DNA of 33,114 nucleotides from Flavobacteriales bacterium. Its GTDB lineage: Bacteria > Bacteroidota > Bacteroidia > Flavobacteriales_F > PHOS-HE28. The notes below the pieces were generated by a model. That model made no database searches. It saw only the letters and a program-made list of their open reading frames with translations, and was not told the origin of the DNA. Location of the stretch: contig JAEUSW010000010.1 in NCBI GenBank assembly GCA_016788285.1, forward strand, positions 1 through 33,114, in the 5' to 3' direction. Of this stretch, positions 27,343 to 33,114 are shown piece by piece. The translations under genes and the position numbers were made by a program. The stretch's first letter is position 1; each line of letters begins with the position of its first letter.

Positions 27343-29175
27343 TCAGCGCTTGGTGAACGGCGCCGGTCGCCACCGGCCATCGGTGCCCACGCTCAACCAG
27401 TACGCGCCGGGCGTCAGGGCATGCACATCGATGCGTTGGCGATCGCCACCCGTGGCCGTGTGGTCCTGCACCACGCGACCGGCGGCATCGGTGATGCGGA
27501 GCACGGTGCCGGTCCCCACGGCGGAGGGCAGCGACACCTCCAAGGTGGCGTCGGCCGGCACGGGGAAGAGCCCGGGCGTCGGGCGTTCGTCATCCGGCAG
27601 CCCCACGCTGAGGTCGGTGATGGCCACGTGGGCGTGCACCATCGCGAAGTCGCCGCCCATCACCAGCGCGTTGCCCAGGAGGGCGACCGCATGCACGGGT
27701 GCGTCCAGCCAGGCCATCGGTTCGGCGGCATCGGGCGTGCCGTGGAAGCGGCCGATGTGGTTGCCGTCCGTCATCATCTGGTAGATGGTGAAGTCGCCGC
27801 CGAAGTAGAGGGTGCCGCCGTGGTGCGCGAGCGAGCTGATGTACGTGGGGCCGAGGCCGGCCGGCATGTACAGGTCGTGCCCGGGAAGCAGGTGCTCCCA
27901 CGCGGTGGCGCCGGAGGCCAGGCGGGCCAGGCCGTAGGTGGGTACGATGTTCGCCCAGAGGTCGCCCGCGGCGTACAAGGTGTCGTTCGCGCTCAACAGC
28001 GCACGCACCGGCGCGTCCAGCCCGATGGCCAGGTTCTGCCAGTCGCTGCTGCCGATGGTGGCGCAATGCATCAGCACCGGCTCGATCGGTGCCTCCAGCG
28101 TGGTGAAGGCGCCGCCGGCCACCAGTTGACCGTTGTGCGTGGCCAGGGCCATCACGGTGGCGTCGAAGGGGCTGCCCACCTGCTCCCACATACCGTTCAC
28201 GAGGCGCTTCACCACATCATCGGTGCCCGCGAACCCGCTCGCCTCGCCCGCGGCGTGCAGCACGCCGTTGTGCACGTGCAGCGCGTGGGTGCGCGGGGCC
28301 ATGCCCGGGAACACGTTCGTGTACGACCAGCTGCTCCCGTTCCACACGGCCAGGTCGGCCGCCTCGTTCTCGAAGGTGCCGCCCAGGTAGATGGATCCGT
28401 TGTGCGCGATGGCGCAGCTGGCCGCCCCGCTCACCCCGTTGCCCAGCGCGCTGTAGCTGCTCCCGTTCCACACCGCCACATGCGTGGCCGTGGTGCCGCC
28501 CGCGGTGGTGAAGGCACCGGCCACCAGCAGATCGCCGTTGCCCAGTGCGAGAAGGGCCGTCACGCTGCTGTCCGTGCCCGTGCCCAGGGTGTTCCACGGC
28601 ACGCTGGGCGGATAGCCCGGCTGGATCCACGCCAGCTCATCGGCGCTGAAGCCATGGTCCGCCGCCCAGTCGGCGATGGGTGCGCCGAGCGACGGCGACC
28701 GCACGAGATCGGCCACGTAGGCCAGCTCCTGCTCGTCATCGATGCGTTCGGCCAGCGCGCGATGACCGCTCTCGATCATCAGCTGACCCACCGCGCAGGC
28801 CGTGTGGTGCGGATCGATGAACACCGGGTTGCGGTACGGGAGCACATGGTTCTGCGGAAAGGTGCGGCGCTCGGCGTACGCGCCCAGCGCGTCGAGCAGG
28901 CGATGACGCTCCTCCGCCTGCTCCGCGGAAAGCCCCTCCGGTGCGCGGGAGACGAGCTGTTCGCGCACCAGGCGCAGGTGCGCGGCGATGCGCTCGGCCT
29001 CGCTCCGGAAGGACACGACCGCATCACCGCCTTCGGGCGAAGGGTCCATCACCGCCCATTGGCGGTTCACTTCCAGCAGGTGCGTGCGCAAGGGGGCGCT
29101 GTGCTGCGGGGCCAGCTGCGCGTGCAGCGCGAGGGTGCCCAGCAGGAAGGTCGGGAGTATGCAGGTCCTGTTCAT
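27343..29175 (-). CDS. Secreted propeller protein with conserved N-terminal domain and T9SS sorting domain
   Basis: This protein has 610 residues and a signal peptide (1-20, LPTFLLGTLALHAQ). Residues 25-190 form a helical domain I have seen in other Flavobacteriales surface proteins but cannot name: TFPQN (105-109), R115, PVFIDPHHTACAVGQLM (117-133), ADW (168-170) and ELAWIQPGYPP (180-190). Next come about six propeller units (VAVWNGSSYSALGNGVSG; LYFGGDFTIYQ) like those of the gene at 17845. The sorting domain is GLFPVPADATLEVSL, VLRITDAAGRVVQD, LTPGAYWLSVGTDG and a final FTKR. The ATG at 29175 gives the signal peptide. Function unknown; surface binding is likely. Confidence 0.85.
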   Translation of the reverse strand: MNRTCILPTFLLGTLALHAQLAPQHSAPLRTHLLEVNRQWAVMDPSPEGGDAVVSFRSEAERIAAHLRLVREQLVSRAPEGLSAEQAEERHRLLDALGAYAERRTFPQNHVLPYRNPVFIDPHHTACAVGQLMIESGHRALAERIDDEQELAYVADLVRSPSLGAPIADWAADHGFSADELAWIQPGYPPSVPWNTLGTGTDSSVTALLALGNGDLLVAGAFTTAGGTTATHVAVWNGSSYSALGNGVSGAASCAIAHNGSIYLGGTFENEAADLAVWNGSSWSYTNVFPGMAPRTHALHVHNGVLHAAGEASGFAGTDDVVKRLVNGMWEQVGSPFDATVMALATHNGQLVAGGAFTTLEAPIEPVLMHCATIGSSDWQNLAIGLDAPVRALLSANDTLYAAGDLWANIVPTYGLARLASGATAWEHLLPGHDLYMPAGLGPTYISSLAHHGGTLYFGGDFTIYQMMTDGNHIGRFHGTPDAAEPMAWLDAPVHAVALLGNALVMGGDFAMVHAHVAITDLSVGLPDDERPTPGLFPVPADATLEVSLPSAVGTGTVLRITDAAGRVVQDHTATGGDRQRIDVHALTPGAYWLSVGTDGRWRPAPFTKR

Positions 29176-29251
29176 GATCGTTCGGCTTGGTCCGTGTTGC
29201 CATGTAGAGGAGGACGCGCTCCGCATCGCTGCCTGCGCGGTGATGGACCGT

Positions 29252-29259
29252 TACATTCA
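29252..29259 (+). promoter_or_regulatory. Weak -7-like element TACATTCA
   Basis: TACATTCA ends six bases before the NadR-like ATG. It keeps TA and TT but not the final TG, so support is mainly positional. Confidence 0.3.
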
Positions 29260-29265
29260 CAGCGG

Positions 29266-29847
29266 ATGGAGCTGGTGCGCATCGCCATCGTGGGGCCCGA
29301 GAGCAGCGGCAAAACAACGCTGTGCGAGGCGCTGATGCATCACTTCCTCGCCGGTCACGTCACCGAAGGGGCGCGCGAGTACCTGGAGGAGCTCGACCGG
29401 CCCTACACCGAGGACGACGTGCTGGAGATGGCCCGGGGTCAGGCGCGGATGCATCAGGATGCACCACTGTTCGCAGCGGAGCACTGGGAGGCGACGGGCG
29501 GTGCTGATGGCCAGGGCACCGCACCGCTGGAACCTGTCTTCTTCGACACCGACACGGTGAACTTCGTGATCTGGTCCCGCGAGAAGTTCGGCCGCGTGCA
29601 CCCGACCATCGAGCGCCTGGTGGATGAGGTGCGCTACGACTGGCGCCTGCTGTGCCGCCCGGACATGCCCTGGGAGCCCGATCCCCTGCGCGAGAACCCC
29701 CACGACCGCGACCGCCTCTTCGACGTGTGGGTGAACGAACTGCGCATGCGCGGTCTGCCCTTCACGGTCATCGAAGGGCCGCATGAGCAGCGGATGGACC
29801 TCGCTACGCTGGTGGTGGAGGACCTGATGCGGCGGTGGCGGCGTTGA
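29266..29847 (+). CDS. NadR-like AAA kinase (probable nicotinamide riboside kinase)
   Basis: This 193-residue P-loop protein resembles the kinase domain of NadR, which phosphorylates nicotinamide riboside to NMN. Walker A is GPESSGKT (10-17). Further signatures are EGAREYLEEL (34-43), FFDTD (92-96) with WSREKFG, and PDMPWEPDPLRENP (132-145), matching the PDxPWxxDPLR block of NadR proteins. The NadR adenylyltransferase and DNA-binding domains are absent. It could serve the PnuC transporter encoded 5 kb away. The ATG at 29266 gives the expected VRIAIVGPESSGK beginning. It ends 20 bases before the HEPN gene on the same strand. Confidence 0.82.
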   Translation: MELVRIAIVGPESSGKTTLCEALMHHFLAGHVTEGAREYLEELDRPYTEDDVLEMARGQARMHQDAPLFAAEHWEATGGADGQGTAPLEPVFFDTDTVNFVIWSREKFGRVHPTIERLVDEVRYDWRLLCRPDMPWEPDPLRENPHDRDRLFDVWVNELRMRGLPFTVIEGPHEQRMDLATLVVEDLMRRWRR

Positions 29848-29852
29848 CCCGG

Positions 29853-29860
29853 TATCTTCG
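29853..29860 (+). promoter_or_regulatory. -7 element TATCTTCG before the HEPN-MNT pair
   Basis: TATCTTCG lies between the NadR-like stop and the HEPN ATG, ending seven bases before it. It suggests that the HEPN-MNT pair has its own, nearly leaderless promoter. Confidence 0.5.
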
Positions 29861-29867
29861 GCGGCAC

Positions 29868-30263
29868 ATGGCCACCGGCACGCTCGACCTTGGTCCGTTG
29901 CGCCGCTCGCTCAGTGCGCTGCGCAAGGTGACGCGCATGGACCTGGACGACGATGTGGTCCGTGATGCCGCCGTGAAGCGCTTCGAGTTCACCTACGAGA
30001 TGGCCTGGAAGATGATGCGGCGCCACCTGCAATGGAGCGGGATGCAGGAGCTGGACAGCGTTCCGAGGCGCGAGCTTTTCCGCATCGCCGCCCGGGCCTC
30101 GCTCATCGGCGATCCATCGCCGTGGTTCGCCTACCACGAGGCCCGCAACCTCACGAGCCACACCAACGATGAGGTGAGCGCGCGCAAAGTGACGGTGTTG
30201 CTGGGCGCGTTCGTCAAGGACACGGCCCTCCTCCTGCGTCGGTTGAAGGAACACCATGCTTGA
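29868..30263 (+). CDS. HEPN-domain protein (HI0074/HepT-like), probable toxin RNase
   Basis: This all-helical protein of 131 residues belongs to the HI0074 nucleotidyltransferase-substrate-binding / HepT-like HEPN family. Typical parts are VVRDAAVKRFEFTYEMAWKM (30-49), RELFRIAARASLIGD (68-82) and the HEPN active-site motif R93-N-L-T-S-H98 in YHEARNLTSHTND, an Rx4H with Asn after Arg, as in RNase-competent HEPN toxins. The MNT gene overlaps its end by eight bases, which is the standard HEPN-MNT arrangement. I chose the ATG at 29868, seven bases after TATCTTCG; an upstream GTG reading would cross the promoter. Confidence 0.87.
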   Translation: MATGTLDLGPLRRSLSALRKVTRMDLDDDVVRDAAVKRFEFTYEMAWKMMRRHLQWSGMQELDSVPRRELFRIAARASLIGDPSPWFAYHEARNLTSHTNDEVSARKVTVLLGAFVKDTALLLRRLKEHHA

Positions 30264-30546
30264 CCTGCATCCCGATCATCGCGCCGAGGTGCGGCGGATC
30301 CTGGCCGAGCAGGTGCCGGGTGCGAAGGCCTGGGCCTTCGGTTCGCGCGTGAAGGGCACGGCGCGGCGCTTCAGCGACCTCGATCTGGCCATCGACGCGG
30401 GTGCCGAGCTCGACCTGGCCACCCTGGCCGGATTGCGTCATGCGTTCCAGGAGAGCGACCTGCCGATCAGTGTGGACCTGCTCGACCTGCGCGCGGTACG
30501 GCCCGCGATCAAGCGGCGCGTTCGGATGGAGCAGGTGCCCATCTGA
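30256..30546 (+). CDS. MNT-type minimal nucleotidyltransferase (HI0073/MntA-like), probable antitoxin
   Basis: This minimal nucleotidyltransferase has 96 residues. The catalytic signature is complete: G29-S30, ten residues, then D41-L-D43 (AFGSRVKG...RFSDLDLAID), with a third acidic residue at D74 in ISVDLLDL. MntA-type enzymes are reported to neutralise HepT by adding AMP to a tyrosine beside the HEPN motif; here HEPN Y89 (WFAYHEAR) precedes R93 by four residues and is a candidate. The gene starts eight bases inside the HEPN gene. Regulation is probably shared with HEPN from the 29853 promoter. Confidence 0.88.
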   Translation: MLDLHPDHRAEVRRILAEQVPGAKAWAFGSRVKGTARRFSDLDLAIDAGAELDLATLAGLRHAFQESDLPISVDLLDLRAVRPAIKRRVRMEQVPI

Positions 30547-30579
30547 GCGCTCGCGTGCCGGGTCCGCCGTTCCAGGATC

Positions 30580-30587
30580 TACCTTCG
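30580..30587 (+). promoter_or_regulatory. -7 element TACCTTCG of the TPP riboswitch transcript
   Basis: TACCTTCG stands about ten bases before the TPP aptamer, the right place for transcription to start just ahead of it. It is identical to the atpD box. No TTG is seen 20 bases upstream. Confidence 0.6.
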
Positions 30588-30596
30588 CCCCGTCGT

Positions 30597-30674
30597 GCAA
30601 CGGGGTGCCCCGCCTTCGGGTGGGTGCTGAGATCATACCCGACGAACCTGCGCAGGTAATGCTGCGAAGGGACC
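30597..30674 (+). promoter_or_regulatory. TPP riboswitch aptamer (THI element)
   Basis: The TPP aptamer is recognised by GGGGTGCC near its start (30602-30609), CTGAGA (30627-30632), ACCC..GAACCTG (to 30650), GGTAATGC (30655-30662) and GCGAAGGGA (30664-30672). P3 is CCCGCC-TTCG-GGTGGG (30609-30624), capped by a UUCG tetraloop. It binds thiamine pyrophosphate and normally lowers expression of the following gene. It lies directly upstream of the TonB-dependent receptor. Confidence 0.95.
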
Positions 30675-30687
30675 CGGCCCGCAACGG

Positions 30688-30725
30688 GGCTTCTCCGCGT
30701 CACGACCCGCATCCCCGGAGAAGCC
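30688..30725 (+). promoter_or_regulatory. Start-proximal hairpin, likely expression platform
   Basis: GGCTTCTCCG (30688-30697) is perfectly complementary to CGGAGAAGCC (30716-30725), whose last base touches the receptor ATG (30726). The loop is 18 bases. Closing the hairpin would hide the ribosome landing site (GGAGAAG). The base of the left arm overlaps ACGGGGC (30684-30690), which could instead pair with GCCCCGT (30587-30593), giving a possible switch. Confidence 0.6.
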
Positions 30726-33114
30726 ATGCATCCCCTTCGCACCCTTGTCCTCTGCGCCGCGCTGGCGCCGCTGCTCACCTGCGCCCAAACCACCCTGCGC
30801 GGCACCCTCACCGACGACCAAGGCGGGCCGCTGCCCGGCGCCACCGTGGTGGTGGGCGACGAGCAGCGCTTCGGCACGAGCGCCGACCCGCAGGGCCGCT
30901 ACGTGGTGCCCGGCCTGCGCACCGGGCCGCAACGCGTCCGCATCGCCCACCTGGGCTTCGTGCCGGTGGACACGGTGATCGCCCTGGGCGAAGGGGAACA
31001 GCGCCTGGACCTGATGCTGCGCCCGCAGGCCCGGCTGCTGCGCAGTGCCGAAGTGGTGGCCGTGCGCGCCGGCGAGCGCGCACCGGTGGCCCAGAGCACC
31101 CTCACCCGCGAGGAGCTCGTGCGGATCAACACGGGGTTCGACCTGCCCATCCTGCTCGACGCGCAGCCCAGCGTGGTCACCACCACGGACGCGGGCACGG
31201 GCATCGGCTACACCGGCCTTCGCGTGCGCGGCACCGACCCCACGCGCATCAACGTCACCGTCAACGGCGTGCCCATCAACGACGCCGAGAGCCAGGCGGT
31301 GTTCTGGGTGAACATGCCCGACCTGGCGAGCAGTACGCAGGACGTGCAGCTGCAGCGCGGCGTGGGCACCAGCACCAACGGACCCGGTGCCTTCGGGGCC
31401 AGCATCAACCTGCGCACCACCACGGTGAGCGGGGATCCCTTCGGTGAGGTGAGCGCCTTCGGCGGATCGTTCAACACGCGGCGCTTCACCGCGCGCGCCG
31501 GCACGGGCACCTCGGCCGGCGGCCTCAGCCTCGACGCGCGCCTCAGCCACATCGCCAGCGACGGCTACATCGATCGCGCCAGCGCCGACCTGAAGAGCTA
31601 CTTCGTGCAGGGCGCCTGGGCGGGCCGCACGCGCAGCCTCCGCTTCATCACCTTCGGCGGGCGCGAGGTCACCTACCAGGCCTGGGCCGGCGTGCCGCGC
31701 GAGGTCATCGACACCAACAGGACCTACAACCCCTACACCTATGCCAACGAGGTGGATGACTACCGGCAGACCCACTACCAGCTGCTCTTCGATCAGCAGC
31801 TCGGTGCGCGCACCACGATCAACCTCACCGGCTTCCGCACGGACGGCCGCGGCTTCTTCGAGAGCTACGAGGACGAGGCCGACCTGGGTTTCTTCGGCAT
31901 CGGCGCACCGGTGATCGGCGGCGACACCGTCCGCACCGGCGACCTGGTGCAGCGGCGCTGGCTGGACAACACGCTGCTCGGCGTCAACGCGTCGCTGACG
32001 CACGGCTTCCGCGCGCACCAGCTCATCGTGGGCGGCAGCTACAGCGACTACCGCGGCGACCACTTCGGCGAGGTCATCTGGGCGCGCTTCGCCGGCGCCA
32101 CCGCCCCCGGCGACCGCTACTACGCCAACGATGCCCGCAAGCGCGACGCCAACGCCTTCGTCAAGCTCACCTACAGCGTCGGCGACCGCGTGCAGCTCTA
32201 TGGCGATGTGCAGGTGCGCCAGGTGGACTACGCCTTCCTCGGCTTCGACGATGAGCTGGACAACGTCACGCAGAACGCCGCCTTCACCTTCTTCAACCCC
32301 AAGGCCGGGGTGGACTGGCGCGTGCACGAGGGTGGGCGGATGTACGCCAGCGCGGCCGTGGCCAACCGCGAGCCCAACCGCGACGACTTCACCGAGACCA
32401 CGCCGGAGAGCCGCCCCACCAGCGAACGCCTGGTGGACGTCGAGGCCGGCTACGAACGCCGCAGCGGGCGCCTGGCCGTGGGCCTCAACGGCTACTACAT
32501 GGACTACACCGACCAGCTGGTGCTCACCGGCGAGCTGAACGATGTGGGCGCCGCGCTGCGCACCAACGTGCCCCGCAGCTACCGCGCAGGGCTGGAGCTC
32601 ACCTGGGCGCTGCGCCCCGTGCGCCGGCTGCTGTGGAAGGGCAACGCCACCTGGAGCCGCAACCGCATCCTCGACCTCGTGGAGTACGTGGACGACTGGG
32701 ACACCGGTGGCCAGCAGGCCGTGCGCTATGCCGACACGCCCATCGCCTTCAGCCCCGAGTGGATCGCCGGCAGCGAGCTCGCCTTCACGCTCTGGGACAA
32801 GACCGACCGCGGCCGTGCGGACATCGCGTGGGTGACCAAGTTCGTGGGCGAGCAGTTCCTCGACAACAGCGGCAGCGCCGCCCGCAGGCTCGATGCCTTC
32901 GTGGTGAACGATCTGCGCCTCAACGCCTCGCTGCACCGGTTGCTCCGGATCCCGACCATCGACCTCACCCTCACCGTGCGCAACGTCCTGAACGAGCAGT
33001 ACGAGAACAACGGCTGGAGCTACAGCTTCATCGAGGGCGGTACGCGCCGCGAGCTCGTCGGCCTGTACCCCCAGGCACCGATCCACGTGCTGGGCGGGGT
33101 GACGGTGCGGTGGT
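30726..33114 (+). CDS. TonB-dependent receptor, thiamine-regulated (3' end at window edge)
   Basis: This outer-membrane receptor for energy-driven uptake shows 796 codons, and the window ends on a T that is probably the first base of the stop. After a signal peptide (1-20, LVLCAALAPLLTCAQ) comes a carboxypeptidase-regulatory-like domain, TLRGTLTDDQGGPLPGATVV to about residue 100. The plug domain spans about 110-235 (INTGFDLPILLDAQPSVVTT, GYTGLRVRGTDPTRINVTVNG, GVGTSTNGPGAFGASINLRT) and the 22-strand barrel fills the rest, with LRNVLNEQYENNG-type text near the end (VRNVLNEQYENNGWSYS) and the terminal aromatic of VTVRW. The TPP riboswitch upstream points to thiamine or a precursor as ligand. 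Control is expected at translation. Confidence 0.93.
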   Translation, partial: MHPLRTLVLCAALAPLLTCAQTTLRGTLTDDQGGPLPGATVVVGDEQRFGTSADPQGRYVVPGLRTGPQRVRIAHLGFVPVDTVIALGEGEQRLDLMLRPQARLLRSAEVVAVRAGERAPVAQSTLTREELVRINTGFDLPILLDAQPSVVTTTDAGTGIGYTGLRVRGTDPTRINVTVNGVPINDAESQAVFWVNMPDLASSTQDVQLQRGVGTSTNGPGAFGASINLRTTTVSGDPFGEVSAFGGSFNTRRFTARAGTGTSAGGLSLDARLSHIASDGYIDRASADLKSYFVQGAWAGRTRSLRFITFGGREVTYQAWAGVPREVIDTNRTYNPYTYANEVDDYRQTHYQLLFDQQLGARTTINLTGFRTDGRGFFESYEDEADLGFFGIGAPVIGGDTVRTGDLVQRRWLDNTLLGVNASLTHGFRAHQLIVGGSYSDYRGDHFGEVIWARFAGATAPGDRYYANDARKRDANAFVKLTYSVGDRVQLYGDVQVRQVDYAFLGFDDELDNVTQNAAFTFFNPKAGVDWRVHEGGRMYASAAVANREPNRDDFTETTPESRPTSERLVDVEAGYERRSGRLAVGLNGYYMDYTDQLVLTGELNDVGAALRTNVPRSYRAGLELTWALRPVRRLLWKGNATWSRNRILDLVEYVDDWDTGGQQAVRYADTPIAFSPEWIAGSELAFTLWDKTDRGRADIAWVTKFVGEQFLDNSGSAARRLDAFVVNDLRLNASLHRLLRIPTIDLTLTVRNVLNEQYENNGWSYSFIEGGTRRELVGLYPQAPIHVLGGVTVRW

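Noticed and set aside
30633-33086. Minus-strand open frame opposite the TonB receptor
   Set aside because: It mirrors the receptor codons; the translation is Val/Gly/Ala/His-rich with no recognisable motif, and it would run through the riboswitch.

Overview
The window is a GC-rich piece of a Bacteroidota chromosome, most likely from the order Flavobacteriales. The reasons are the many secreted proteins ending in type IX secretion (T9SS) sorting domains, a TonB-dependent receptor under a TPP riboswitch, an isolated atpD-atpC pair, a CruF/CrtD-type carotenoid locus, and upstream elements that look like GC-shifted forms of the Bacteroidota -7 box TAnnTTTG (TATCTTCG, TACCTTCG, GACCTTCG). I see no tRNA, rRNA, transposase, phage gene or CRISPR array.

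Layout. 1-4.3 kb (minus strand): a NatA/NatB-like ABC exporter, a membrane fatty acid desaturase and an LpxL-like acyltransferase, all envelope functions. 4.3-6.2 kb (minus): a T9SS cargo protein, a small exported protein with two Tudor-like domains, and an AhpD-like CxxC protein. 6.4-8.9 kb (plus): an MlaE-MlaF-MCE operon for lipid transport between membranes. 8.9-15.7 kb (minus): a DUF4907-like lipoprotein paired with a giant Kelch T9SS protein whose sorting domain is broken by a one-base frameshift, a second T9SS protein flanked by two copies of an 84-base intergenic repeat, and a 602-residue exported protein ending in dockerin-like repeats. 15.9-17.7 kb (minus): atpD-atpC, joined by a ladder of ATG triplets. 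17.8-22.0 kb (minus): two T9SS propeller proteins whose genes overlap by four bases.

22.2-24.4 kb (plus): ribF, a leucine-rich-repeat protein and a PnuC-type transporter. 24.4-27.3 kb (minus): a CrtD-like carotenoid desaturase and a CruF-lycopene cyclase fusion, together suggesting a monocyclic, hydroxylated, myxol/saproxanthin-type carotenoid. 27.3-29.2 kb (minus): another T9SS propeller protein with an unnamed conserved N-terminal domain. 29.3-30.5 kb (plus): a NadR-like kinase and a HEPN-MNT pair with intact catalytic motifs. 30.6-33.1 kb (plus): TPP riboswitch and its TonB-dependent receptor, complete except for the stop codon.

Themes: envelope lipid handling, T9SS surface cargo, vitamin and cofactor uptake (thiamine, nicotinamide riboside, flavin) and carotenoids. 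The least expected signals are the -7 elements placed 4-7 bases before start codons, which suggest leaderless mRNAs; the 8-base ATG ladder before atpC; the perfect start-proximal hairpin after the TPP aptamer; the CruF-cyclase fusion; and the direct repeats around one T9SS gene. All functions are inferred from reading the sequence; no database search was run.
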